The translations under genes and the position numbers were made by a program. From Myxococcales bacterium (GTDB lineage Bacteria; Myxococcota_A; Polyangia; Polyangiales; Houyiibacteriaceae): a DNA stretch of 6,123 nucleotides. This document shows, piece after piece, positions 1-6,123 of this stretch. The stretch covers positions 1 through 6,123 of the forward strand of contig JAUXFZ010000165.1 in the NCBI GenBank assembly GCA_030622585.1, written 5' to 3'. Numbering within the stretch: position 1 is the stretch's first letter; every line of letters begins with the position of its first letter. Under the pieces are notes generated by a model that was not told the DNA's origin, searched no databases, and was given only the letters and a program-made list of their open reading frames with translations.

Positions 1-1053
1 CTAAGACCGCTTGGCCTCCGACTTAACTTGGGGTACTGCGGGCTCGGATGCCCCGTCGACGCGAAGCAGTCGATGCTCGTCACGACGATCCCGGCCGCGT
101 TGGACCGCAAAGCCAAGCTGGTGCACCGCGCGCGAGTCGTTCGCGTCTTGCGTGAAGGTGATGTGGTGAAAGGCGTCGAAGCCGAGGCGCTCACGTCCAA
201 TGTCCGGGGGACGACCGGGCAGAAGATCACGGTCCGCGCAACCCGGACGATCTTGGCCGGTGGTGCGATCAACACGCCGGCGGTCCTGTTGCGCTCTGAC
301 GTCCCCGACCCGGGCGGGCGCATCGGTAAGCGCACGTTCTTGCACCCCACGACCCTTGCGATGGGGATCTACGATGAGGCGATCGATCCGTATTACGGTG
401 CGCCTCAGTCGATCTACTCGGACCACTTCCAGTGGCAGAACGTCCACACGGGGCCAATTGGTTTCAAGCTGGAGGTGCCGCCGCTCCAGCCGGCATTTGC
501 AGCTGGGTTTTACACCGCCGCTGGCGAAGAGATCACTCAGAGCATGGACAAGCTCAACCACACCCAATGCATGATCGCGCTCATGCGGGACGGCTTCCAT
601 GAAGACAGCCAGGGTGGGGCCGTCGAGATCAACGACAAGGGGCAGCCGCTCGTCGACTATCCCGTCAACGACTATCTATTGGAAGGCGTGCGACGCGCTT
701 GGAACATCATGCTCGAGATGCAGTTCGAAACGGGCGCGAAGACGGCGCGCCCCGCGCATGTGAACGGCAAACACTACAGCTCTTGGAAGCAAGCCAAGGC
801 GGCCGTCGCGGCGCTCGACGCGGTTGCGCACAAATCGAAGGTTGGCAGCGCACACGTTATGGGTGGCTGCCCCATGGGCGACGACCCCAACCAGAGCGTC
901 GCCGATTGCAATGGCAAGTTCCACCAACTCGACAACCTCTACATCATGGATGGCTCGCTCTTTCCCACGAGCATCGGCGCCAATCCCCAACTCTCGATCT
1001 ACGGCCTAGTGTACAAACTCTCCTCGACCCTCCTCGGCCAGTTTCGCGCATGA
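1..1053 (+). CDS. GMC-family FAD-dependent oxidoreductase, C-terminal part (5' end outside window)
   Basis: This is the last ~350 residues of a glucose-methanol-choline (GMC, BetA-like) oxidoreductase, a flavoenzyme class that oxidises alcohols or sterols with FAD. The frame is open to base 1. The TTG at base 28 lies inside a conserved stretch (LGYCGLGCP, then DAKQSM), so it is not the start; the N-terminal Rossmann FAD-binding part lies upstream of the window. Counting from base 1, AGGAINTP near residue 87 matches the second GMC signature. SAHVMGGCPMG gives the probable catalytic His at residue 285, and IMDGSLFPTSIGANPQLSIYGL supplies Asn at residue 328, aligning with the second active-site position (a His-Asn pair as in choline oxidase). 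It ends in TGA, 21 bases from the stop of the convergent hydrolase. The family is clear. The substrate is not: a long-chain or cyclic alcohol is plausible from the sequence type, but this is inference. Confidence 0.93.
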   Translation, partial: LRPLGLRLNLGYCGLGCPVDAKQSMLVTTIPAALDRKAKLVHRARVVRVLREGDVVKGVEAEALTSNVRGTTGQKITVRATRTILAGGAINTPAVLLRSDVPDPGGRIGKRTFLHPTTLAMGIYDEAIDPYYGAPQSIYSDHFQWQNVHTGPIGFKLEVPPLQPAFAAGFYTAAGEEITQSMDKLNHTQCMIALMRDGFHEDSQGGAVEINDKGQPLVDYPVNDYLLEGVRRAWNIMLEMQFETGAKTARPAHVNGKHYSSWKQAKAAVAALDAVAHKSKVGSAHVMGGCPMGDDPNQSVADCNGKFHQLDNLYIMDGSLFPTSIGANPQLSIYGLVYKLSSTLLGQFRA

Positions 1054-1054
1054 A

Positions 1055-1074
1055 GCAGGGGTGCGAGACCCCGC
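1055..1074. terminator. Possible bidirectional terminator hairpin between convergent genes
   Basis: The 21-base gap between the two facing stop codons contains GGGGT (1058-1062), a five-base loop GCGAG, and ACCCC (1068-1072). The stem can extend by two G-C pairs (1055-1056 with 1073-1074) around a bulged A at 1057. The fold works on both strands, as expected of a shared terminator for convergent genes. No T-run follows on either strand, so it is not a canonical intrinsic terminator. The assignment rests mainly on position. Confidence 0.35.
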
Positions 1075-2091
1075 TTACCGGTGGAGCGCCGTTAAGAAAT
1101 TTAGAAGTGCCTCGTTGACTGGCTCGGGTTGTTCTTGTTGGGCGAAGTGGCCGGCGTCGGGGATGAGGTGAGTGCCTTGGAGGTTGGGCACTCGCGTGGG
1201 CATCGTTTCCAAGGTGTTGGGCGTGATGATTTCGAGGACTGGGTCTTCTTCACCGCAGAGGAAGAGGGCGGGGTGCTCGATTCTCCTTCGGCCGTAGTCG
1301 GGGTCGTGCTCCCAGTTGAGGTCCATGGCGCGGTACGAGTTGAGGCCGCCGATGAAGGCGGTGCCGGCACCGGTCTGCATGTACTGCTCCACCAAGTAGT
1401 CGAGGTCTTCTTCGCTCAACCATGGCCAAGGCATCGGCCGTTTCGGATCGGCTAGGACGTCCAAATAGCCGGTGCCTTCCGCAGGGAAATTCTTGAAGTC
1501 GAGCAAGCTCCCTCGCGCGCTCAACGCCCAGTAGATGCGTTTCAGAAACAGTCGGGGGTTGTCACCGAGCTCGGTTTCGGCGGGTCCGATTTTTTGGAAA
1601 TAGTGCAGGTGTAGAAAGTGGTTCTTCGCGATGGCCGCGTACGTGTCGCTAGGCTTTCGTCCCTTCGTTGGTGCGTTCTTCTTCTCGTCCCGCGCGAAGC
1701 CCACGCCATACGGCACCGCGATCGACACGACGCCTCGGACGCGTTCCGGTGCGTGAAGAGCCGCCGCCCACGCAGCCTGCGCGCCAAAGTCATGCCCAAC
1801 GAATACCGCCTGTTCCTCGCCAAGCGCGTCGAGGACACCGGTCAGGTCCGCGACGATCGTCTGATTTCCGTACTCGCCTGCGTCCGTGGGACGGTCGCTC
1901 CGTCCGTAGCCACGCATGTCGACCGCGATCGCTCGGAAGCCGGCTTCTGCGACGACGGGTAGCTGATGGCGCCACGAGCACCAGAGCCCCGGAAAACCAT
2001 GACAGAACAGCACCGCCGGCCCCGTGCCCTGGGTGACCGCGTGCATTCGAATCCCGTTGGATTCGAGCTGCAGATGCTCCGCCTCGCTCAC
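1075..2091 (-). CDS. Soluble epoxide hydrolase (alpha/beta-hydrolase fold)
   Basis: A complete 338-residue cytoplasmic alpha/beta hydrolase that probably opens epoxides to vicinal diols. HGFP at 31-34 is the oxyanion-hole motif. GHDFGA places the nucleophile at Asp101, CGEEDPV the acid at Asp283, and DAGHF the base at His315. The two ring-opening tyrosines of epoxide hydrolases are recognisable in the cap domain: Tyr164 (HYFQ) and Tyr253 (SYRAMDLNW). These two distinguish it from haloalkane or fluoroacetate dehalogenases, which share the Asp nucleophile. Length suits bacterial soluble epoxide hydrolases that lack the phosphatase domain. One oddity is Phe102 after the nucleophile, where the family usually has Trp (GHDWG). 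The GTG start at 2091 is chosen because the conserved N-terminal strand begins around residue 7 and a stop (2125-2127) lies upstream in frame. No Shine-Dalgarno sequence precedes it, and the TRAP receptor stop is 16 bases upstream, which suggests cotranscription and perhaps translational coupling. Confidence 0.92.
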   Translation of the reverse strand: MSEAEHLQLESNGIRMHAVTQGTGPAVLFCHGFPGLWCSWRHQLPVVAEAGFRAIAVDMRGYGRSDRPTDAGEYGNQTIVADLTGVLDALGEEQAVFVGHDFGAQAAWAAALHAPERVRGVVSIAVPYGVGFARDEKKNAPTKGRKPSDTYAAIAKNHFLHLHYFQKIGPAETELGDNPRLFLKRIYWALSARGSLLDFKNFPAEGTGYLDVLADPKRPMPWPWLSEEDLDYLVEQYMQTGAGTAFIGGLNSYRAMDLNWEHDPDYGRRRIEHPALFLCGEEDPVLEIITPNTLETMPTRVPNLQGTHLIPDAGHFAQQEQPEPVNEALLNFLTALHR

Positions 2092-2107
2092 TGTCAGTGG
2101 CCGTTCG

Positions 2108-3109
2108 CTACGGTTTGGAGGCCTCTATGACCGCTGCGACCAGGCTCTTGGAGAACGACCGCCCGGTCAGCTTGTCGCGCACCGCCTTGTCCGCCGCATC
2201 CCATTCGGCTTTGGTATCACCGGCTTCGACGGCAATGATGCCCTTTTTCAGCACGACGTCGTACGCCTTCTGATCGTCTCTGCGAACGACCCTGTTGAGT
2301 AGCTCGTGCGCGCGGGTTGCCGTGCTATCGAAGACCTCCTTGATGTCGTCGGGGAGCTCATCGTACTTGTCTTTGCGCATCATGGTGCCCCCGACGATGA
2401 TCGCCGAGTTGTGCGCAGTCATGTACTTCACCCGCGTGTACCACTGGAGTGCAACGGCGGTGAGGGCGGAGGACGAGATGACATCCACCATGCGGGTCTG
2501 AAGCGCCGGGTAGACCTCGGGGACGCCGAGCTTGACTGCACTTGCGCCAATGACCTTGTAAAACTCGAGGAAGATGGGGTCATCTTTCCACGCCCAGGGG
2601 CGCATGGCCTTGATGTCGTTCGGGCTCTTGATCTCTTGCATGGAGAACAACCGCGTCTTTCCGGCATCGCCCCAACCGACCAACTTGAAGCCTTCCTTCT
2701 CGAACATGCCCTCGAACTCGGGGGCCATCTTCTCACGCACCCGATCGAGCTTCTCGTAGGTTTCTAGGATGCCGGGCAGGACCAAGACGTTCATCGCCGG
2801 GACCAACAAGCTCATGCCTGTCATGGTGACCACGCCGCCGTCCAGCTGACCTACGCGCATCTTGCGAACGAAGTCGCGCTCGTCGCCCTGGGAACCGCCC
2901 GGGTAGAAGCGCAGCTGAAGCTTCCCGTCGGTCTTGTCTTTGAGCGTCTTGTTCCACGCGTTGAGGACTTTCATCCACGACGACCCGGCAGGAGCCAGCG
3001 AGGCGATGCGAAGGGTGTAGCCTTCCTCAGCTTTCGTGGTCGTGGTGGTCCCTGGCAGCGCAATAGCGGCAGCCACAAGCAGCAAAATTGGCACAAGGCG
3101 GCGATTCAT
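2108..3109 (-). CDS. TRAP transporter periplasmic solute-binding protein, DctP family
   Basis: A 333-residue periplasmic receptor of a tripartite ATP-independent (TRAP) transporter. It begins MNRR followed by a hydrophobic segment (about residues 5-19), a run of five threonines (21-25) and a probable signal-peptidase site after TKA (residue 27). The mature part has the DctP fold hallmarks: YTLRIASLAP at the start, GSQGDERDFVRKMRVGQLDGG (71-91), the helix LPGILETYEKLDRV, and VPEVYPALQTRMVDV (196-210). The ATG at 3109 is chosen because a good Shine-Dalgarno sequence lies nine bases upstream and the signal peptide then sits at the N-terminus. A GTG at 3208 would add 33 implausible residues. The region that in classical DctP carries the carboxylate-binding Arg reads KAMRPWAWKDD (168-178), with Trp172 apparently in the Arg position. 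The ligand may therefore not be a simple organic acid. No DctQ or DctM gene is in the window. The epoxide hydrolase follows after 16 bases. Confidence 0.9.
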   Translation of the reverse strand: MNRRLVPILLLVAAAIALPGTTTTTKAEEGYTLRIASLAPAGSSWMKVLNAWNKTLKDKTDGKLQLRFYPGGSQGDERDFVRKMRVGQLDGGVVTMTGMSLLVPAMNVLVLPGILETYEKLDRVREKMAPEFEGMFEKEGFKLVGWGDAGKTRLFSMQEIKSPNDIKAMRPWAWKDDPIFLEFYKVIGASAVKLGVPEVYPALQTRMVDVISSSALTAVALQWYTRVKYMTAHNSAIIVGGTMMRKDKYDELPDDIKEVFDSTATRAHELLNRVVRRDDQKAYDVVLKKGIIAVEAGDTKAEWDAADKAVRDKLTGRSFSKSLVAAVIEASKP

Positions 3110-3118
3110 CTTCAAAAA

Positions 3119-3126
3119 CCTTTCCT
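3119..3126 (-). promoter_or_regulatory. Ribosome binding site of the TRAP receptor gene
   Basis: AGGAAAGG on the - strand, nine bases before the ATG at 3109, is a good purine-rich Shine-Dalgarno sequence. It decides the start in favour of 3109 over the in-frame GTG at 3208. A small inverted repeat (GAGAG 3125-3129 with CTCTC 3134-3138 on the - strand, four-base loop) touches its upstream edge. Confidence 0.7.
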
Positions 3127-3318
3127 CTCGTGGGAGAGCCCGCCGAGACTCACAAGGAACGCCTCCCTCGTCAATACGAACCGCGCCCTTTCTCAGCATG
3201 CCGGGCACCTCTACCCTCGAACCCTATGACGAACCGGGCGCGGATTTTACTCAACGCCGGGTCCGTCCGAGCCCAGATTGACCCCCTTTCGGGCCTATCC
3301 GGCCTGCCCCTGCCACTG
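3127..3318 (-). promoter_or_regulatory. Intergenic leader; probable promoter region for receptor and hydrolase genes
   Basis: This is most of the 209-base gap between the transporter stop and the TRAP receptor start, the only large gap here. Such a gap suggests the receptor gene has its own promoter rather than relying only on read-through from the pump gene. On the - strand there is a -10-like TAAAAT (3249-3244) without a good -35 at the right distance, and a -35-like TTGACG (3174-3169) without a good -10. Neither is convincing as a sigma-70 promoter. No strong hairpin followed by a T-run was seen after the pump gene. The regulatory role is inferred from the spacing. Confidence 0.3.
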
Positions 3319-6123
3319 TCACTGCCTAATCCGGCGCTCCTCCACCCACGCGTACAGCACGGGCACCACAAATAGCGTCAAGAGGATCGCGCCCATTCCG
3401 CCTATCGAGGGAAGGGCCACCGGCACCATCACATCAGCTCCTCTTCCTTGAGACGTGATGACAGGCAGGAGGGCCAAGGCAGTCGTGGCTGTCGTCATCA
3501 GGCACGGGCGTACCCGTCGGTGTCCTGCCTCGACCGCCCGGTCGCGAACTTCCTCGACCGTGTGGGCAGGGTCAGCCCTGAAGCGTTGTGCGAGATACGT
3601 CGCCATGACGACCCCGGTGTCCGTTGCGATCCCGAGCAGCGCGATCACACCGACCCAAACGGCGACCGAGAGGTTGACCGTGCCGATATGGAGTAGGTGC
3701 TGGATATCGGTGCCGAAGACCTCGAAGTTGAGGAACCACGGGCGCCCGTACAGCCATATGAGAATGAAGCCTCCGCCAACACAGAGGACGACGCCCGAAT
3801 AGATGATGAGCGTCGTGACGACTCGTCGGAACTGCAGGTAGAGGAGCAGGAATACGAGGGTGAGCGCGACCGGAATCAGCAAGATCAGGCGTTGCTCACT
3901 TCGCACCTGGTTCTCGTAACTACCGGCGAAGCGGTAGCTGACTCCTCCGGGGACATCGAGCTCACCGCTCTCGATCTTCGCAGCTAGAAACGCTCGCGCA
4001 TCGTTGACGACATCCACCTCGGACAGCTCCGGAACCTTGTCGAACAAGACGTAGCTGGTTAGAAACGTATCTTCGGACTTGATGACTTGTGGCCCCTTGA
4101 CGTACCGAACCTCGGTGAGCTGCTCGAGGGGGATCTGTTCCCCACCGGGGGCCGACACGAGCACCCGTCCGAGCGCTTCGATGCTGTCTCGCTCCTCGCG
4201 CATGTAGCGCACTCGGACCGGATATCGTTCGCGGCCTTCCACCGTGGTCGTGAGCGTCCGGCCGCCGAGGGCGACTTGAATGACATCCTGTACGCGGCCG
4301 ATCGTCAATCCGTATCGACCGATCGCTTCGCGATTGATGTCGATCTCGATGTACGGCTTGCCGACGACACGGTCCGCGAAGACAGTTTCCGGACGGATTC
4401 CGTCGACCTCACGAAGGAGCGTCTCGAGCTTCATCCCGAACGACTCGATCGTTTCGAGCGTCGGCCCGTAGACCTTGATCCCCATCGGTGCTCGCATCCC
4501 GCTTTGAAGCATGATGATTCGGGTGTTGATCGGCATGAGCATCGGCGCGCTGGTAAGGCCCGGAGCCTCCCCCGCCTTGACGATCTCTTCCCAGATGTCT
4601 GCTGGGGAGTGAATGTGATCCCGCCAATTGCGAACGCGATTCCCATCTTCGTCGATGCCGTACTCTGGCTTGTAGGTGACCACCGTTTCGAACATCGAGA
4701 TCGGCGCGGGATCTAGCGGGCTCTCGGCGCGTCCGAGCTTACCGACCGCGCGGTCGACCTCGGGGATCTCCTGAATCGCCGCGTCCATCGTGTGCAGCAT
4801 GTCGAGCGCCTGACCGAACGACGCATGGGGCATCGTTGTCGGCATGTACAGGAACGACCCCTCGTCGAACGGCGGCATGAACTCACGGCCGAGACTGGCC
4901 CAGGAGGCGACGCCGCCGATCAGCACGGCCACGGGAAGGGCCAACGCGAGTGCCTTGTGCCTCAACGACCATCGGAGGACCGGCACATAGACCCTTTGGA
5001 ACGCAAAAAAGGCTAGCAGCAAGCCGCCGATCAGGACGACCACGAAGAGGAAGTTGACGATGAAATGATGTCCGGGCCCGAGGGGAAGCCAGCTTCGAGT
5101 GAGTAGAAGCGCCACGGCCAGCACGATGACGGGGAGCGAGATGGTGGCGATCCGCGAACGCCCAGGCTGCGCGGGGGACGTTCCTGCTGCGCCTGGCTTC
5201 GCGGGGCGACGAAGGATCAGATGCGCGAGCGCAGGCAGCGCGAGCATCGACACCAATAGTGCCGCCATGATGGCGAACGATTTCGTGTACGCGACCGGCC
5301 TGAAAAGCTTCCCTTCAGCCGCCGTGAGAGCGAAGACGGGCAAGAAACTGACGACGGTGGTCAGCGCGGACGTCACCACGGCGGGGGCCACCTCCGCCGT
5401 CGCGTGTGCGATGATGCGCGCGCGGCTCTTGTCCGCGGGTGCATCCGCGAGATGGGCCACGATGTTCTCGGTGAACACAATCGCCATGTCCACCATCGTT
5501 CCAATGGCGATCGCGATCCCCGCCAGCGCCATGATGTTGGCGTCGACGCCGGTCGTTTTCATCGCGATGAACGCCGCCAACACGGCGAGCGGCAGCACCG
5601 CCGAGATCAGCAGCGAGCTCCTCAAGTTGCGCAGCATCACCAGCACGATGATTACGGTCACTAGGATCTGCTGGAACAGCGCGGTCGATAGAGTGTCGAG
5701 GGTCTCGTGAATCAGGGTCGTGCGGTCGTAGAACGGGTGGATCGTCACTTGGCTCGTGCTGCCGTCGGCGAGGGTTCGCTTGGGTAGGCCGGGCGCGATC
5801 TCGGCGATCTTGGCTTTCACGCGCTGGATGACTTCCATCGGATTCTCGCCGTAGCGAACCCCGACGACACCTCCCACGGCTCCAGCACCCGCATCGTCCA
5901 GGGCGCCTCGGCGCTGAGCAGGTCCCAGCGTGACACGCGCGACATCCGCGATCCGGATTGGGGTGTGCTTGCGCGTGGTGATGACCGTCTGCTCCAGATC
6001 GCCCACCGTTCGAATGAACCCCAAGCCCCGCACGAGGTATTCCGTACGATTGATCTCGAGTGTGCGCGCGCCAACGTCCAAATTGGATTCGCGAACCGCC
6101 TTCGCGATCTGTTCGATGGTCAC
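3319..6123 (-). CDS. RND efflux transporter permease, CusA/CzcA (HME) family, N-terminus outside window
   Basis: An inner-membrane proton-driven RND pump, seen from about residue 200 of the family onward (934 residues here). The GTG at the right edge falls within the periplasmic domain (TIEQIAKAVRESNLDVG corresponds to CusA ISLAEVKSALDASN), so it is an internal Val. By eye from hydrophobicity: TM2 about 146-168, TM3 169-190, TM4 194-217, TM5 244-268, TM6 278-304, TM7 390-409, a large periplasmic loop 410-743, then TM8-TM12 to 927. TM4 carries the proton-relay acids Asp212 (GTMVDMA) and Glu219 (TEN), matching CusA Asp405 and Glu412. The loop motifs FLYMPTTMP, GKLGRAES, LQSGMRAPMGIKV and INREAIGRYG are CusA-like. 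Of the three Cu/Ag-binding methionines of CusA, only Met538 is kept; the other two positions are Leu606 and Val680. About 50 extra residues with two hydrophobic segments sit between TM6 and TM7. The family is certain, the substrate is not. Periplasmic adaptor and outer-membrane channel genes are expected upstream, beyond the edge. Confidence 0.95.
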   Translation of the reverse strand: MTIEQIAKAVRESNLDVGARTLEINRTEYLVRGLGFIRTVGDLEQTVITTRKHTPIRIADVARVTLGPAQRRGALDDAGAGAVGGVVGVRYGENPMEVIQRVKAKIAEIAPGLPKRTLADGSTSQVTIHPFYDRTTLIHETLDTLSTALFQQILVTVIIVLVMLRNLRSSLLISAVLPLAVLAAFIAMKTTGVDANIMALAGIAIAIGTMVDMAIVFTENIVAHLADAPADKSRARIIAHATAEVAPAVVTSALTTVVSFLPVFALTAAEGKLFRPVAYTKSFAIMAALLVSMLALPALAHLILRRPAKPGAAGTSPAQPGRSRIATISLPVIVLAVALLLTRSWLPLGPGHHFIVNFLFVVVLIGGLLLAFFAFQRVYVPVLRWSLRHKALALALPVAVLIGGVASWASLGREFMPPFDEGSFLYMPTTMPHASFGQALDMLHTMDAAIQEIPEVDRAVGKLGRAESPLDPAPISMFETVVTYKPEYGIDEDGNRVRNWRDHIHSPADIWEEIVKAGEAPGLTSAPMLMPINTRIIMLQSGMRAPMGIKVYGPTLETIESFGMKLETLLREVDGIRPETVFADRVVGKPYIEIDINREAIGRYGLTIGRVQDVIQVALGGRTLTTTVEGRERYPVRVRYMREERDSIEALGRVLVSAPGGEQIPLEQLTEVRYVKGPQVIKSEDTFLTSYVLFDKVPELSEVDVVNDARAFLAAKIESGELDVPGGVSYRFAGSYENQVRSEQRLILLIPVALTLVFLLLYLQFRRVVTTLIIYSGVVLCVGGGFILIWLYGRPWFLNFEVFGTDIQHLLHIGTVNLSVAVWVGVIALLGIATDTGVVMATYLAQRFRADPAHTVEEVRDRAVEAGHRRVRPCLMTTATTALALLPVITSQGRGADVMVPVALPSIGGMGAILLTLFVVPVLYAWVEERRIRQ
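4984..5211 (-). other. TM6-TM7 insertion in the RND pump with two extra hydrophobic segments
   Basis: Residues 305-380 of the visible pump fragment. They begin with a Pro/Ala/Gly-rich cytoplasmic-type linker (RRPAKPGAAGTSPAQPGRSR, 305-324), followed by two hydrophobic stretches (about 325-345 and 353-376) separated by a short loop, then VYVPVLRWSLRHK leading into TM7. In E. coli CusA the TM6-TM7 connection is a short amphipathic linker of roughly 30-40 residues, so about 50 residues are extra. Two added helices would keep the topology of the rest unchanged. Confidence 0.6.

Noticed and set aside
28..30. TTG as the start codon of the GMC oxidoreductase
   Set aside because: The reading frame is open to base 1, and the residues around this codon belong to a conserved internal GMC region well downstream of the FAD-binding N-terminus.
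1..600. A 199-codon open frame on the - strand opposite the GMC gene
   Set aside because: It is Arg/Asp/Val-rich, has no recognisable motif and lies fully antisense to a conserved coding region; typical of GC-rich DNA.
2089..2099. An 11-base palindrome CACTGTCAGTG over the hydrolase start, with a near copy CACTGTCACTG at 3314-3324 over the pump stop
   Set aside because: Five-base arms with a one-base centre are expected about six times by chance in a window this size, and the second copy is not palindromic; no support for an operator.
3035..3052. Simple repeat of GTG/GTC triplets
   Set aside because: It encodes the five-threonine run just before the signal peptidase site of the TRAP receptor; too short and imperfect to call a repeat element.
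3110..3208. A longer TRAP receptor starting at the GTG at 3208
   Set aside because: It would put 33 charged residues before an obvious signal peptide, and the good ribosome binding site sits just before the ATG at 3109.
3285..3318. A terminator after the RND pump, from GGCC repeats around 3292-3304
   Set aside because: Only a four-base stem forms and no T-run follows on the - strand.
4087..5710. Long + strand open frames (4087-4716 and 5099-5710) opposite the RND pump
   Set aside because: Both are antisense to strongly conserved pump sequence, have no recognisable domain and are expected by-products of high GC content.
6121..6123. GTG at the right edge as the start of the RND pump
   Set aside because: The first visible residues match the periplasmic domain about 200 residues into CusA; TM1 and the first part of the loop are missing, so the gene continues past the edge.

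Overview
The window holds four protein-coding genes on GC-rich DNA with little intergenic space. A GMC-family oxidoreductase is on the + strand and cut by the left edge. Convergent to it, on the - strand, lie in transcriptional order a CusA/CzcA-type RND efflux transporter (cut by the right edge), a TRAP-transporter periplasmic solute-binding protein of the DctP type, and a soluble epoxide hydrolase of the alpha/beta-hydrolase fold. I found no RNA gene, mobile element, CRISPR array, integrase or long repeat.

The organism is very probably a Gram-negative bacterium: an RND pump and a signal-peptide-bearing TRAP receptor both presuppose a periplasm. GC-rich codon use, GTG starts and the mix of GMC oxidoreductase, epoxide hydrolase and TRAP receptor would suit a proteobacterium or an environmental myxobacterial or deltaproteobacterial-like lineage. 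The sequence alone does not fix the phylum.

Layout. Bases 1-1053: C-terminal about 350 residues of the GMC oxidoreductase. Bases 1054-1074: a 21-base gap between convergent stop codons, holding a short hairpin that reads on both strands. Bases 1075-2091 (-): epoxide hydrolase. It starts with GTG only 16 bases after the TRAP receptor's stop, so the two are probably cotranscribed. Bases 2108-3109 (-): TRAP receptor, with a clear Shine-Dalgarno sequence and signal peptide. Bases 3110-3318: a 209-base gap, the only sizeable intergenic space, which may carry a promoter for the receptor-hydrolase pair. Bases 3319-6123 (-): the RND transporter, lacking about its first 200 residues. Its membrane-fusion and outer-membrane partners, if adjacent, would lie beyond base 6123.

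How the genes work together is inference. An oxidase of alcohols or sterol-like substrates, an epoxide hydrolase, a periplasmic binding protein and an export pump could all handle hydrophobic organic compounds, but no single pathway is shown. The points most worth a second look are in the transporters. The CusA-like pump keeps only one of the three methionines that bind copper/silver in E. coli CusA and has an extra hydrophobic insertion between TM6 and TM7. The TRAP receptor appears to have tryptophan where the carboxylate-binding arginine of classical DctP proteins sits, and no DctQ/DctM permease gene is in view. I see no convincing evidence of a wholly new system.
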